Below the pieces are notes generated by a model. The model was not told where the DNA came from. It saw only the letters and a program-made list of their open reading frames with translations, and ran no database searches. Below, one piece after another: positions 35,032 to 51,600 of a DNA stretch of 64,000 bases. The stretch lies in contig NC_081339.1 of the NCBI RefSeq assembly GCF_022539665.2, forward strand, positions 2,194,017 to 2,258,016, read 5' to 3'. The stretch comes from Daphnia carinata. Lineage: Eukaryota > Arthropoda > Branchiopoda > Diplostraca > Daphniidae. Position 1 is the stretch's first letter. Each line of letters opens with the position of its first letter. The position numbers were made by a program, and so were the translations under genes.

Positions 35032-37487
35032 TATTATTTGATTTTGCCCGTTTTTTAATTCATATACAAATATACACATTGTTTATAATCACACAATTAT
35101 GTAAATGATCCATCCAAAAATTGTTATTTTTATCGGATAAACCTTTATTGATTTTTTTATTACCTTCAATCGTTTTCGAGATCGGCAAGTTGCAACTAGT
35201 CAACATTCGTTTGGATACTTAAAAATAAATAATTTTTCCCCCTTTTGTTTATTTATTTGTCATCTTACGTGTTTTAACAGCATAAAGGAATCGAGAAAAG
35301 AATGGGAAACGAAATCTTGGCTGGCGGAATACCCCGTTGGTTTGGTTAACGGAGAAAATGATAAACCTGGGAATAATGTTTATGTGATAAGAGGTTTTTT
35401 GGTTTCCGTGCGATACGTGCAAGTTACGCAAAGAAACGCGTGGGTGAAACAATAAACGAAACAAATAGAAGGAAATGGTGGTCTCTGCCGTGACACTGGC
35501 GGCTGCGATTAGGAAAACGACGAGCGACCGCGTTTGGTCGCAGATCACGGCCAAAACAAAAAAAAAATGATAAGAATGTTTCACAAAGAGAACGTTTAAA
35601 TTTCGATTTTCTCATCGGTATAGATTTGTCTAAACATCCATAATAGGGAGACACTTCTAGTTAGGAACTAGGCTGTTGCCAATTTGACAGTAATGACGGT
35701 TCTCAGATCGAACGATTTTCATAATTTTGTTTGAATTTTATCATTATTTTTTTTAAATTTTGATTTTCGCTTGTTGGCAACTGAGACTAATCCACTGTCT
35801 TGATACAAAATTTAAAGAAATTCAAAAATTGCTCATCCATTTTTGCAACTGTTGCCAACTTTCCGAATTCCCCCGCCGTAGACCAACAAAAGGAAATATG
35901 TGGCCACGTCTTAGTAGCCTGCACAACGGCTAATTGTGGTTGCCCATCTTTGATGGCAGTCACAGCCACCGTGAAATGGCCGGTTCCTATAGCATGGTGC
36001 TAGACTTCCGATTGGTTTATGGATGCGACAACTCACCCGATGTTAGAGATACCTACATCAACTGTTGCTCTTCTTCATTATGCGTCAGCTGCTAAATAAA
36101 ACCATGATTTTCATTCTTTTTTTTTTCTCGTTAAGAAAGAATGTGGAATGAGGGAGACAGGGAAATGTCTGTTGCCCACCTGTTTGGGTTTAGCTATCCT
36201 ATCCGCGTGAAAATCAGAACTACATGTTCCAACGTGACGTTGCCTACCGTCATTGCTGGAGATCAGGACGTATATTTACTGATAGTATGCGGTGGTTTAT
36301 GTATTATTTTCTTGCTCATAAGTTGTGGTTTTTTTAGACAGTTTGGAATCCTTCCCTTCGTTCTTGTGGAACCACCGTTTTCCGATTCGTAACTGTTTCT
36401 TGTACCTGATGAATCTTTTCTAGGCAATAGATATACAGCAGAGTAAGAAAGAAGTTTCGGTTACAGCTCATGTAAGCTAGCGCCACCGCCAAGCCCTAGC
36501 AACACAGAAACCTGACACGAACTTTGCCACAAATTTCAATAATGTTGCGCTTGAATTGACAACTAAAATGTCTTTCTCATCATATTCATCAGTATTTTGC
36601 CTGGGAGAAAACAAATTTTAACGAAATTACTTTTATGACTCATACCAAGCACAAAAGTCGAGAGCTAATGGAATAATCTAGAACTTTGTTCGGAAGGCGG
36701 AGCTTCGACGACTTTTTTTTAGGGGTAGAAAAAAGAATTTGAATCGATTGTCAGTTAACGAATAAATTGTGTACTTAGTGTAAATTGCTGGTAATATGTG
36801 TCTTCGACTTCGTGGTATTAATATCAGTGGCTCTTTTCCTATTTTTTTAAAGTTAACAATCGGGAAATAAACCGATAGTTTATAACGTTGAAACCACTGT
36901 ATGATGAAAGAAAAAGGAGAGAAACTCCCCCTCTACCCGGTTGACCAAAATGGCGACCGGAAACCAGTGTGGCCCTCTGGTGGGCAGTGTCAGCTGAGCT
37001 TCCCTCCCTCTCTTATTATCAGCCGCGCGCGCGTTTCTATCGTGTTGGTACATACCCTCCCTCACTACCACCCTCTCTCCTCATCTGTCTCAATAGTCTG
37101 TAATACCCTCACCCACCCTACTTACTAGCCCTCTTTCTCTCTCTTCTCTCTCTCTCTCCACCCGGCGTCTGGTTCGCAAACCCCCCCACTGTAGTTCTCC
37201 CGTCTCTTCTGACTCGCACTCTCTCGCTTTTAGACGGTTATCGAGACGGTTGCAGTTAGTGTGGGCCCTTTCTGCGCTCTCTCTCTTTCTCTCCTTCGTT
37301 CTGGCTGACACACCACACTGCAGCAGCACACACAAAAAAGCTGAGTTTGCCACATTTTCCAACAACAGTCTCCCCGGTTTGTTCTTCATTCGCACAAAAC
37401 TAGGCCAATTTTCTTACCAGTTTTGCGACTTGTCGTCGTTTACTTCAAATCTACGCCGATTCAACACATTTTGTCCATCCTTTCATC
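35032..37487. other. RhoGEF 3' UTR and profilin promoter/5' UTR
   Basis: AT-rich spacer after the RhoGEF stop, then a CT-rich tract at about 37075-37160 and 37262-37300 and a CGCGCG stretch at 37023-37031 before profilin. The pyrimidine-rich 5' leader (CTCTCTCTCT) may act as a 5' UTR control element. ORFs at 35787-35969 and 36141-36392 were examined and are not supported as genes. Confidence 0.4.
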
Positions 37488-38443
37488 ATGAGCTGGCAAG
37501 ATTACGTCGACAAGCAACTCTTGGCTTCGGGTTTCGTCAACCACGCCGCTATCATCGGCACCGACGGATCACTATGGGCCAAGTCGGCTGCATTCAATGT
37601 AAATATTTGACAGTATTTTAATTTAAACTTGGAGCAAATTTTATGTATTTTGTGATGTGCATGTTGTCTGAGTATGTCGTGTGTGCCGAATTGCCATTGA
37701 GGAGGGGCTGTGTCGTGCAGTGTTAACAAGAGACACGGCAGTCGCCATATATGGGCACGGTCTTGGCCGCATTTTCCTTCCCTTTTTTTGTTCCTTCAGT
37801 CTACCTACTTGTCAATTGGGGAATCGAAATTTTAACCGTCAATTTAGACGATGAGCTTCAAAAGACCCGAACGACATGACACGCCTTCCTCCCTTTGCAC
37901 TTTAATGTGTCAGCCTGCGTGCGTGAGTCAGTGTGTGGATCGCAACAGTCTCTTGGGAACATCAGAGTTGTGTGGGTGGGGAAAAAAAAGCATGCAATCT
38001 TGATCTTGAACTCTGATTACATCTTATTGCTATTCATTTTAAGATATCTTGTTAATGATGTCTAATATTCTTCTTCATTCTTTTCAGGTGACACCTTCTG
38101 AGCTGACCACCTTCGCCAACAACTACTCGTCACCAGAATTTTTCCAGGGCAATGGAATCACGCTGGCAGGCACCAGGTTCATCTTCCTCTCTGGCACTGA
38201 CAGGGTCTTGCGAGCCAAGAAGAACAAGAGTGGCCTTCACTGCATGAAGACTGAAAAGGGTGAGTAGATGTCCATGTCTGTTGCCAGGCTGTCGAAGCCT
38301 TTAACCCCTGACTTGCATGAGTTAATACTTGATTGTACTTTTTAGCAATTGTGGTGTCCATCTACGAGGAACCAACAACCCCCCAGCAGGCTGCCAATGT
38401 AGTCGAAAAGCTGGGTGAATACCTCATGGGCCACGGCTACTAG
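37488..38443 (+). CDS. chic: Profilin
   Basis: Exons 37488-37598, 38088-38259 and 38346-38443 give 126 residues, the exact arthropod profilin length. Profilin binds monomeric actin, speeds nucleotide exchange and delivers ATP-actin to formins through poly-proline binding. The N terminus [15 protein letters not shown] and the C terminus [14 protein letters not shown] form the two terminal helices that bind poly-proline. [20 protein letters not shown] is the core sheet and loop with actin contacts. All junctions are in phase. The first intron (489 bp) is long for this locus. A long 3' UTR is likely, since no gene follows for more than 2 kb. Confidence 0.97.
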
Positions 38444-40810
38444 AGAAACAAAGGAAAGGGCCAGCACACAAGGGAGCGGGGAAAAGGCCAGCCAGAAATG
38501 AAATCCGGACAAATTTTGGATGCTTCAGACCAATCGGGAGATCATTCAGCATCATCAACGCTTTTCAGTCTTGTTATAATTAATTTCCACTCAGTTTGAT
38601 AGATGGTTACCAAGAGTCCAAGATTGATTCTTCTCTTTTCTCTTTAGTGTAATTTCCTTTATTTTTTTATTTTATTTTGTTACTGTAGAGAACTAGAGTT
38701 TGCCCATTCCTTTGCGTCACTTTCCTATTCGAAAAAGGAGGGAGTGGGTGCAAATTTTCTCTGGGGTCGATAATTTCTTCTGATTCGTTGAAAAACGCGA
38801 ACAAGCCAAGAGTTGGGAAGTTTGAGAATGTTGGAGGTCCCGAAATGGCAGTGTCGCTCCTTTTTGTGTTTCAGATCGTTTTCCACCCAGTCGTATTCAA
38901 AGCATGTTTTTTTTTGTATTTTTTTCCTCTAATGTAACACTAAACAAATTACTCTCCCATCCCTCCGTCTTTATTCTTTTTCTTCAATTGGCAATTTGAT
39001 ATTTATTTTCATTCTCTATCTTTAATTTCTGGCATATAAGAGCTAAAGCATATTAATGTACTCCTACTTTCTAGTCTGGTCTCCAGCCTCAAAACCGTCT
39101 GAGAAATTAAATTTTCCAACAAGTCGGAAGAAAAAATTGCGGAAAATTAAAACTCCCCGTCTCTCCTAGCTCCTGTCCTTTTTCTCTGTAATTTTTAATT
39201 TTTTTTTTTTTTCAATATTTTTTTTGTCATGAAAGAAAATTCGAGCGTCTGGCTTGATCTATAAAGCTGTGGTTATTTCTCTCTCTCGTCCAGCCCAACG
39301 AAGAACAAAAGATACGAAAACCAGTATGAAACGTCAACTGTAAAAAAAAAATTGTTTTTCGAATCGCTGCGAGATCATCCAGTGGAAGTTGAAACAGGAT
39401 TTCCTTGAATACGAATGATTTAATACCATTGGGGTATCTTTTTTTTGGTGTGCTCAATACAGGTTCCAGACAGAATGCGTAACGTGCATGTTAACTCTTT
39501 TATCAGAAGGGAAGAGGCTAGAAGAAGCAAAACAAACCCGTTTGTCTCGCCATCAGTCTTTACATTTTCCTGGCTATTCAGATGTGTTTTAGATGGGCGT
39601 CTGTGGTTACACAGATTCAATGTCTGCAAGTTTAGTTTGAAAAAGTAGCGACTTTATATACCGCAACGTCAGGCATGTCCTACCATTCGACATTTGGAAA
39701 TCTACAACGGCTTTCCCCCTCTAGCTTACATGTCACCTTCCAACTGTTTGTTTAGATCGTCAGCTCTTCCTGTTAGGGTTTACTGGTCCTATCCAGCTGG
39801 AAAGCAATTTCTAGCACCCCCCTTTTTCATCTACAGCTTCACGTGTCCGCCCAATTCCCCCATAGCTCTTCCTTTTTTTTTCTCATTCCAGCCAGGATGA
39901 AAAATATTTTAACCGAGAATTTTTTTTATTATACTTTTACTACTAATGGGTCTTTTCCGTACTTCTTATTTTAATTATCAAACTGTGCTCCTTTTTGCAA
40001 TTTAAACAAACAATTAATAAGAATCGCGCGCGCGTGTTTGTGTGTGTGTATCAGTATCCAATTTATTCTATTAATTATATTTTTTTTTCGCTCTGCCAAT
40101 TTGAGAAAAACCCTCTCTTCCGGTGGCGGATTCTTCCTGTGGCAGAACCCCGCTGATTTTTTTTTCTTCCTTGCCCTCCTTTTTTTTTAATTTTCTTGTG
40201 TGTCTCGGTTTCCTGTGGCTGTAACAATAAAAAAATTCCACCATTTGCTGAAACATAAGCGATTCGGGCTCAATTCTTTTCTGTACGTGTGCCTGTTTAT
40301 TTGTGTATACTACCATCTGTTGTGTGGCCAGAATGCGGTAGACACTGGTGTGCCTGTGTCAAACTCGAGCGATTTGCGCATAACCTCTATTTTTGGAGAC
40401 TTCCTCAGAATGAGACTGTAAAAACCTGGGGGAAAAAACGAAAAAAAAAAATATAGATCTAAGTGTGGAAGTAGGTGAGCCACGGCGACAGAGCTGTTGA
40501 AGTTTCAGACCAACTGCCGTCAGCATAAACATCTGACGCGCTCCAAGTGCGTTCATGTTGTGTTAGATTGAAAACGAGGACGTCGTCCCGGGCAACGACC
40601 GGCCAGGTTAGTCTCGTTAACCAGGTATCTGCTTCCCGCACAGAGGCAAACAATCGAGTACGGATGGGTCTGCGACAACTGGCCACCAACGTTGTTGATA
40701 CCGCTAGAAGGCAGATTGTATTGAATACCAATGTGAAAGCAAAGTTGAACAATATCCGGGGGAGCACGAAATTGAAAACTGCTACCAATAGCAGCAGAAT
40801 TGAAATTGTT
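38444..40810. other. 3' UTRs of profilin (+) and U2SURP (-)
   Basis: The genes converge over this 2.4 kb. The sequence is T/A-rich with T-runs, a GC-to-GT alternating stretch near 40025-40049 (GCGCGCGCGTGTTTGTGTGTGTG) and no coding exon that could be linked. The minus-strand ORF over 40459-40905 overlaps the last U2SURP exon in another frame and is not real. Confidence 0.45.
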
Positions 40811-45645
<4,835 letters not shown>

Positions 45646-45985
45646 TTTCAGCACGGTTTGCTAACTTGTTAAGATCGTTAAAAGAAGTTATTAACCTCAT
45701 ACAATTTCTCGTCATAGGAATGTTTAACAGCTTGATCAATCCATTCCAGTACCAGTAAGCACGGCTGTTTTACTCTTCTAGATTTTCAGCTCCCTCGCAC
45801 AGCAGCGCCGAACAGCGATGCCACTTTTGATTTTTAGATTTAGCTGGCGAATAATAAGTAATGACAGTTGCTGCAGACGTCTGCTAGTGCTAGCTTCTAG
45901 ATGTAGATTTCAAATTCCCCAAATGTTCGAGCGATTGGTTGTCATGGCCACAAATCTAACAAAGTTTTGAATCTCATTTCGTAAG
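45646..45985. promoter_or_regulatory. Bidirectional promoter of U2SURP and DYNLT2B
   Basis: Only 340 bases separate the two divergent start codons, so both promoters and 5' UTRs must lie here. No TATA box is evident, as is usual for housekeeping pairs. Confidence 0.5.
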
Positions 45986-46567
45986 ATGCCTGAAACGGAA
46001 GATAAAATTCCCGCATTCTATCCTACGAAGCCTCCACTTGATAAAAAGTAAGTTTAGCTAGAAGAAATAGACATATTGTGAGGTTGTTTTTGTTGTGTAC
46101 TAAACAAACACACGTTTCTGATATTGTTCAGGTTTAGACCAAATGCCGTGAAATCCATTATACAAACAATTCTCAATGAAGAATTGAGTGGGAAGCAATA
46201 TGATGCTGAGCAAACCCCAGTCTGGAGCAGATCAATAGCAGATAAAATAAAAAACAAAATCAAAGGTTTTAGCAATCATATAATTCAAGTTCACAAGTTG
46301 TTTTCACACTTTTCATATTTTAGAACTAAACTACTCCAGATACAAAATCATTGCACAAGTTTTAATTGGAGAGCAGCGAGGAGAAGGAGTTCGAATGGCA
46401 ACCAGATGTTTGTGGGATGCTGAGGCAGACAACTATGCCACCCAAACATTCATGAGTGTAATTTATTACTTGAAGTACAAAAAATTCATTCTCTTTCTTT
46501 TTACAATTTCATTATCTAGGATTCTCTATTTTGTGTGGCAGTTGCATATGGTGTCTATTATTATTGA
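45986..46567 (+). CDS. DYNLT2B: Dynein light chain Tctex-type 2B (TCTEX1D2)
   Basis: Exons 45986-46047, 46132-46265, 46324-46457 and 46520-46567 give 125 residues, all in phase. The family member is a light chain of cytoplasmic dynein-2, which powers retrograde intraflagellar transport; it also occurs with axonemal dyneins. Conserved features are FRPNAVKSIIQTILNEEL, SIADKIKNKIKELNYSRYK, then IAQVLIGEQRGEGVRMATRC, LWDAEADNYATQTFM, and the terminal strand DSLFCVAVAYGVYYY typical of Tctex1 domains. The N terminus is shorter than in vertebrates. The start is the only in-frame ATG in the first exon. It is convergent with TM9SF2, whose stop is about 280 bases away. Confidence 0.92.
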
Positions 46568-46844
46568 AGGAGCCAAAATTAATATGGGTAGCATTTCTCA
46601 AGGTTTAATTTTACTTCATGATTTTTCTCATTAGTATTTGACCAATACAAAATTTTACATGTGTGATAATATTTATCTTATTACAAGACAAATAATGATG
46701 AAGATAATGAATACTGGTGTGCATGAGCTGCGCGAATAAGAATAATAATCAATTTCATAAACTGCAAACAGAAACAACTAAATACCTGTATTAATGCTTG
46801 CTTGCTAAAGTAATTATGGCCAGCATTTATTTAACTTAACATAT

Positions 46845-49582
46845 TTAATCCACTTTCACCACTGAATAAATTTTGCGTACAAACCAAAAGCATGCGAAGA
46901 AACCAATAGTTCCTGTGAAAAAAAAAACGAAAACGGTTGGTCGAATGAAATATCAAACCTGTATCATATTTCTTACCTGAAAGTAGGAAGAACATGAAAA
47001 CCATAATGAATGTGTATCCAAAGTAAAGGAAAGTAGATGTAGCATCTGCAATCTCTAATTTTGTGACAAAATAGTGGACGCAATACAGGAACAAGTAAAA
47101 GGCTGTGAAACCACTTGTTAAAAAGCTTCGCCACCACCAATGGTAATCCTATTAGAGAAAAGTAAATTGCATTCTAATAAACTTAATTCATAATAAATTT
47201 TTAAGACAAACCTCAGCACACAAATGGAAGTAACAGAGTAGGACTGTCGTTTCCGAACAAGTGATGACCAGAATGATGAAGACCAAAAAGAGGAATCCGA
47301 ACATGTAATACATCTGATTGGACCACAGGGAGTTGAGTATGAAAAATAGTTGGATGAAGATGCAACCGAAGGGTAAAACGCCGCCCATGACAATTCCTGG
47401 GGCCGGGCGTGTGTAAACACTTTGATCGGGAACCTGTCTTGGAATCTGGTTTGTCCGAACGGGGTGCTCAATTGGCTATAAGTGAAATAACACACATTTT
47501 AGTAGGAATAAAAACGAAGAGTGAATTATAATTGATATGTCTTTGTTGAAAGCTAACCCTTTTGTGGAAGCCAAAGAATGCGCCGACGAACGTAAGTGGA
47601 ACTGAGATGCCAAACCATAGGGCTAACAATGCCACTAAAATGCCGAAGGAGATAGCACCTGAGCTTCCTTTGCTCCAAAGAACCAAATTCAAAACAAAAA
47701 AGATGGCAAACACAATCCTGTAACGGTTTAAGGCGGTTACTTATATGTACGAAAGTGATACGGTTTGATTTCAATACCCTGGACATAGCATGGAAGTAAG
47801 AAGAACGTTCAACTTCCATCTTTCGCCACCGAAAGATTTGTAGATACGGGATGAAACATATCCGGCTGGCGTACCCAAGCACACGTAGAGAACCAAGGCG
47901 CATGTCATCAATGCACCACGGTTGGCTGGTGACAGGAATCCCAAACAAGCAAAAATTAAGGTGATCAGGGTCATTATGAAAACCTGAACACCCGATCCCA
48001 CAAACACTGAGAGTAACATGCCCTTTCGTGGTGGGCGGAATATATCACCATGAACTAATTTCCATCCAAATTCTTCTTGTGCGTCTTCCCCAGAATCAAT
48101 CTAACAAATTTCGAAGTTAGTACCTCCAAATATCGAAACAACAGTTGTTGAGTATTACCTGATTATAGCGGGCAATATCTTTGTGCAATGTTCGCAGTAA
48201 TATCATAGCCACCATGCCAGACAGGAAAAGGACAATAACCAATGAATTCAAAATGGAAAACCACTGAATATTGGCACTAGGCATCGATTCAAGCAAATAA
48301 TCCCACCTAGATGACCACTTGGTAAACGGGTCGTCCTATTTTTAAAAAATTGTGCGATTTAGTATGAGTATAAGTTTCCTCCTTCCCAATAGGCTTACAA
48401 TGAATTTAACGGAATAGGTGTATGTGATTGTGAGGGGCTCCTTAAGCTCCTTTGGTACGATCATAGGAGGTGACGTAGGATCCTTTTCCACACTAAGCGA
48501 GCGTAGTCCCACTTTCACACCTTAGAAAAAACATTGTTAACATACCATTTTTTTTTTAAATAAAAGAAGTCCTTCAGTTACTTAGAATTCGCCCAATATC
48601 GTCATCCAACTCGGTACCCCATGTTTCTCCTTTGCCACCGTGATAGGTAATGGTGAGATCAATATGGTTAAAAATGTAATACGTATCCGGTTTGCTGAAG
48701 GCAGGCTATTAAAAAAAATCATTATTAATTATAATCGTTATGGAAGGAGAAAAAGTCTTTTTTGTTGATGAAAGTAGAATTTTTAAAGCATTACGTTCAT
48801 CACACAGGCGTCTTTGGGTTTGCCTGATTTTGGAAGATAACAACCCATTGGGAAACCAGTACTGCAGAATTGTTGGCCAGGTTCTCCTTGATAACACCAC
48901 GTCACAGGCATATTATCTATTTTAAAAAAGTATTAAATTCCAACATTTATTAACACACTATATATAAATATATAACTACCAACAATCCAGTGATGTTGAT
49001 AATTTAATGATATTCCATGGATTAGTTCTTTAATTTTTTTTATATCTTCCTGGTTGCCTGGTTGATAAGACTTCTTACAGGCATAATTCCATTCCTGATT
49101 GTTCTTGAACTCCAACTACAAACAAAATTAAGATTAAAGATTTTGTTTCATGAATAGTTAGGAATTATGAGAACCTTGTAGGGACTTGATCGAATCCGTT
49201 CTCCGAAGACAACTTGGCCTAAGTTTTCTACTGGTCCTGTTTCATGGTCATCGGTGCAGAAATCAAAGCTAGAAATACAAACACATGTAAACTAATTGAC
49301 AGTTCTACATTAAATGATGCATACTGATGGTATTCGTAAGGAATTATAGCTTCCTCTGAGTTGAGCCGATTAACAAAAACTGATACATCATTCTGAAAAT
49401 ATGAAAAAAAGAATACAATTTTATCAAAATACAGAATAATTTAGTGTCACACTTCTTACTTTGCATGTGTCACTTTGTTTATCCTTGATGCAGTAATTGA
49501 CGGGAGCCAGCCCGGGAAGATAAAACCCATAACTGAGATGTAGCAATAGCCAGATACTGCTAACAATATATTTGGTAGGCAT
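46845..49582 (-). CDS. TM9SF2: Transmembrane 9 superfamily member 2 (TM9SF2, nonaspanin)
   Basis: Thirteen exons (49582-49460, 49392-49325, 49268-49175, 49115-48980, 48916-48795, 48705-48582, 48520-48399, 48335-48159, 48100-47778, 47717-47558, 47475-47212, 47148-46977, 46912-46845) give 650 residues, all in phase. Nonaspanins are nine-helix Golgi/endosomal membrane proteins implicated in sorting and glycosylation; human TM9SF2 is about 663 residues. Visible: signal peptide (residues 1-20), [39 protein letters not shown], the first helix after [51 protein letters not shown] and the C-terminal KIYSVVKVD sorting tail. A second in-frame ATG 60 bases upstream (49642) would add 20 residues before the signal peptide. 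I prefer 49582 because it places the signal sequence at the N terminus. Confidence 0.95.
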
Positions 49583-51600
49583 GGCAAATGTTTGACACTT
49601 AACAGTTCGCACTGAGCTAAAAGGCAATAAATATGGTTGCAAATTTAAGGAGCGAACCCGAAAAGGATTCGGCTTCTCTTCTCAAAAAATGTTGACACGT
49701 CAAAGTTTTGCTTACGTACGTATTATTTCGGCTAGCTCACATTTAGAGATAGGAGGTGGGAAACTTGCCCCCTAGCGCCACCTGAGCGCGGCAAGTACGT
49801 ACTACATGATTCTGTCAGCCAGTCCCAAATCAACTCTGCAACAAACGTTACGGACGCCGGCGAATGACGTCAGCGCTGAAAATTCGAAAACTTGCCACGT
49901 TAATACAATAAAAAACATCAACCTTTTGTGCAACGTTGGCGAATGAAAATTTGGTTGTGAAAGTACAACTGCCTAAATAGCATGTGGTAATTTATATGAA
50001 CTATTGGAAACGACAGGTACAGAAAATACAGCATTGAGTGAGAAACTCACGTGTTTGGGCGTCGAATAGATGGAATGGCGAACATGGAGACACGGGGACA
50101 GTATGCTGTAATCAAGGTTTTTTGCTTTTTCATAAATTTCATGACTAGTGATTATTTTCCGTTTGCCACGTAACATTAACATTTTATTATACCGTGCTTA
50201 TCATTAACACACGATGAATGTTACGTCCCATGGTCTGAATTTCGGATTTGCATTTAAGGCACTTCAAGCCATATTAGTGCCAATTGTCATAGCAACTTGT
50301 AACTGTTAACCATATTAAGTTGCGTAGTCCAACAAGTCTTGTATCATTTTCACAGGAAACCGGTAAAAGGATTCAGTTCCATCCTGTCTATATTTCGAAA
50401 TCCACGTGTAACTATAGCCTACTAGGGAACGCCAACTTTTTGCCTTTATTTCAAACTTTCTCTTTATCAAAATGTTTTACACGACCACTGTCTTATGTCT
50501 TTGAAAGTTGACGGACATAAATCCTTTACGTCTTACGAGAAAAGTATGGGGGAAACGTAGAAATTAGCACGCTGGCTCGAAGTAACAGAAAAGCGGCTGC
50601 ACGGGAACATTTGTTATGAAACATTGAAACTAGCAGCACAGTTTTCGTATTAAGGATTTCCACGGCTAGGTTTGATAAATATTTTAAATTAGCGATAACG
50701 CAAGTTATTATGGAATTTTGTATTCCAAACGGCCCATATCCGAACATAAACTCAACACATTTTCGTTACAAAAATGGTTTGGAAAGTTGGTTTCTTTTCC
50801 TTTGGGGCATTTGCACATATTTTAGGTTTTACGACTGTTTCTAAGGCAACGTAACACCAAGGCCAGCGGCTTATGTTTTTCTTTTTTTTTTGGAATTGCC
50901 GCGGTCAAAGTTTCGTCCTTGGAGCATATGCGAATCTCTCGACCCATCGTCCAACCTAAAGCCTTGGAGCCAGTGTCGCGACTGCTTCATTTGTTAGTTA
51001 ACCTGTTGCCCATTTCCTCTCACGTCTGGGCATAGACAAGCTTGTGTATATACAGTTTTCTACAAGCTAATTTCAGTGGACCTTTTTGATACTTGTTTTC
51101 TAAGGGGTAATTTTCAGAAATCGACAGTAAGTAAATATGTATTCTGTTTTCACATCAGCTGTTTCCGATTTCATGTTGTAGGTGTGAAAATGTATTGAAG
51201 TGTGTTGACAGGTGATGGGAAATATTTTGAACTTCGTGTTAACCATTCTTTGATGTGTGAAAATGCAGGTATGTTGATACCTGAGCATTACATTACCGTA
51301 TGTAGCAAAAAAAAAATTCCTAATGTGTATCAGTTGACGTTGCCTGTCATAGCTCTTCGAACTCCATGTCGTTATAGTAACATCGAATGTAATCTGAGAA
51401 GTGCTAGATTTTTAAGAAAAGGCTTTTGTTGTGAATGTTTACATATTCATCAACCGTAGCAAGTCGACGTGCTTTTTGGTTCGATCGGAGTTAGAATATA
51501 TTTTATGACACAACAATGCGATTTCCAGTTCCAGTTTTTGTGGTTTCTGATACCTGCTGGTTGAGTAGTTGATTTTAAATAATTTCTTACTATTAGAAAT
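49583..51600. other. Divergent spacer of TM9SF2 and AMDHD1
   Basis: Two kilobases containing both promoters. No supportable ORF, RNA gene or transposon end was found. A GC-richer patch near 49840-49870 (GACGCCGGCGAATGACGTCA, with a CRE-like TGACGTCA) lies about 270 bases before the TM9SF2 start and may be regulatory. Confidence 0.35.
49864..49871. promoter_or_regulatory. CRE-like palindrome TGACGTCA upstream of TM9SF2
   Basis: This perfect eight-base CREB/ATF consensus palindrome lies upstream of TM9SF2 in the shared spacer. A single short motif is weak evidence of function, but its position in a promoter is suggestive. Confidence 0.3.

Noticed and set aside
35787-35969. 60-codon minus-strand ORF starting MAVTAIKDGQPQ
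   Set aside because: It has no connectable exons or recognisable motif, and the composition is compatible with chance.
36141-36392. ORF with a hydrophobic stretch upstream of profilin
   Set aside because: There is one possible membrane segment but no start context, splice links or family; chance is likely in AT-rich sequence.
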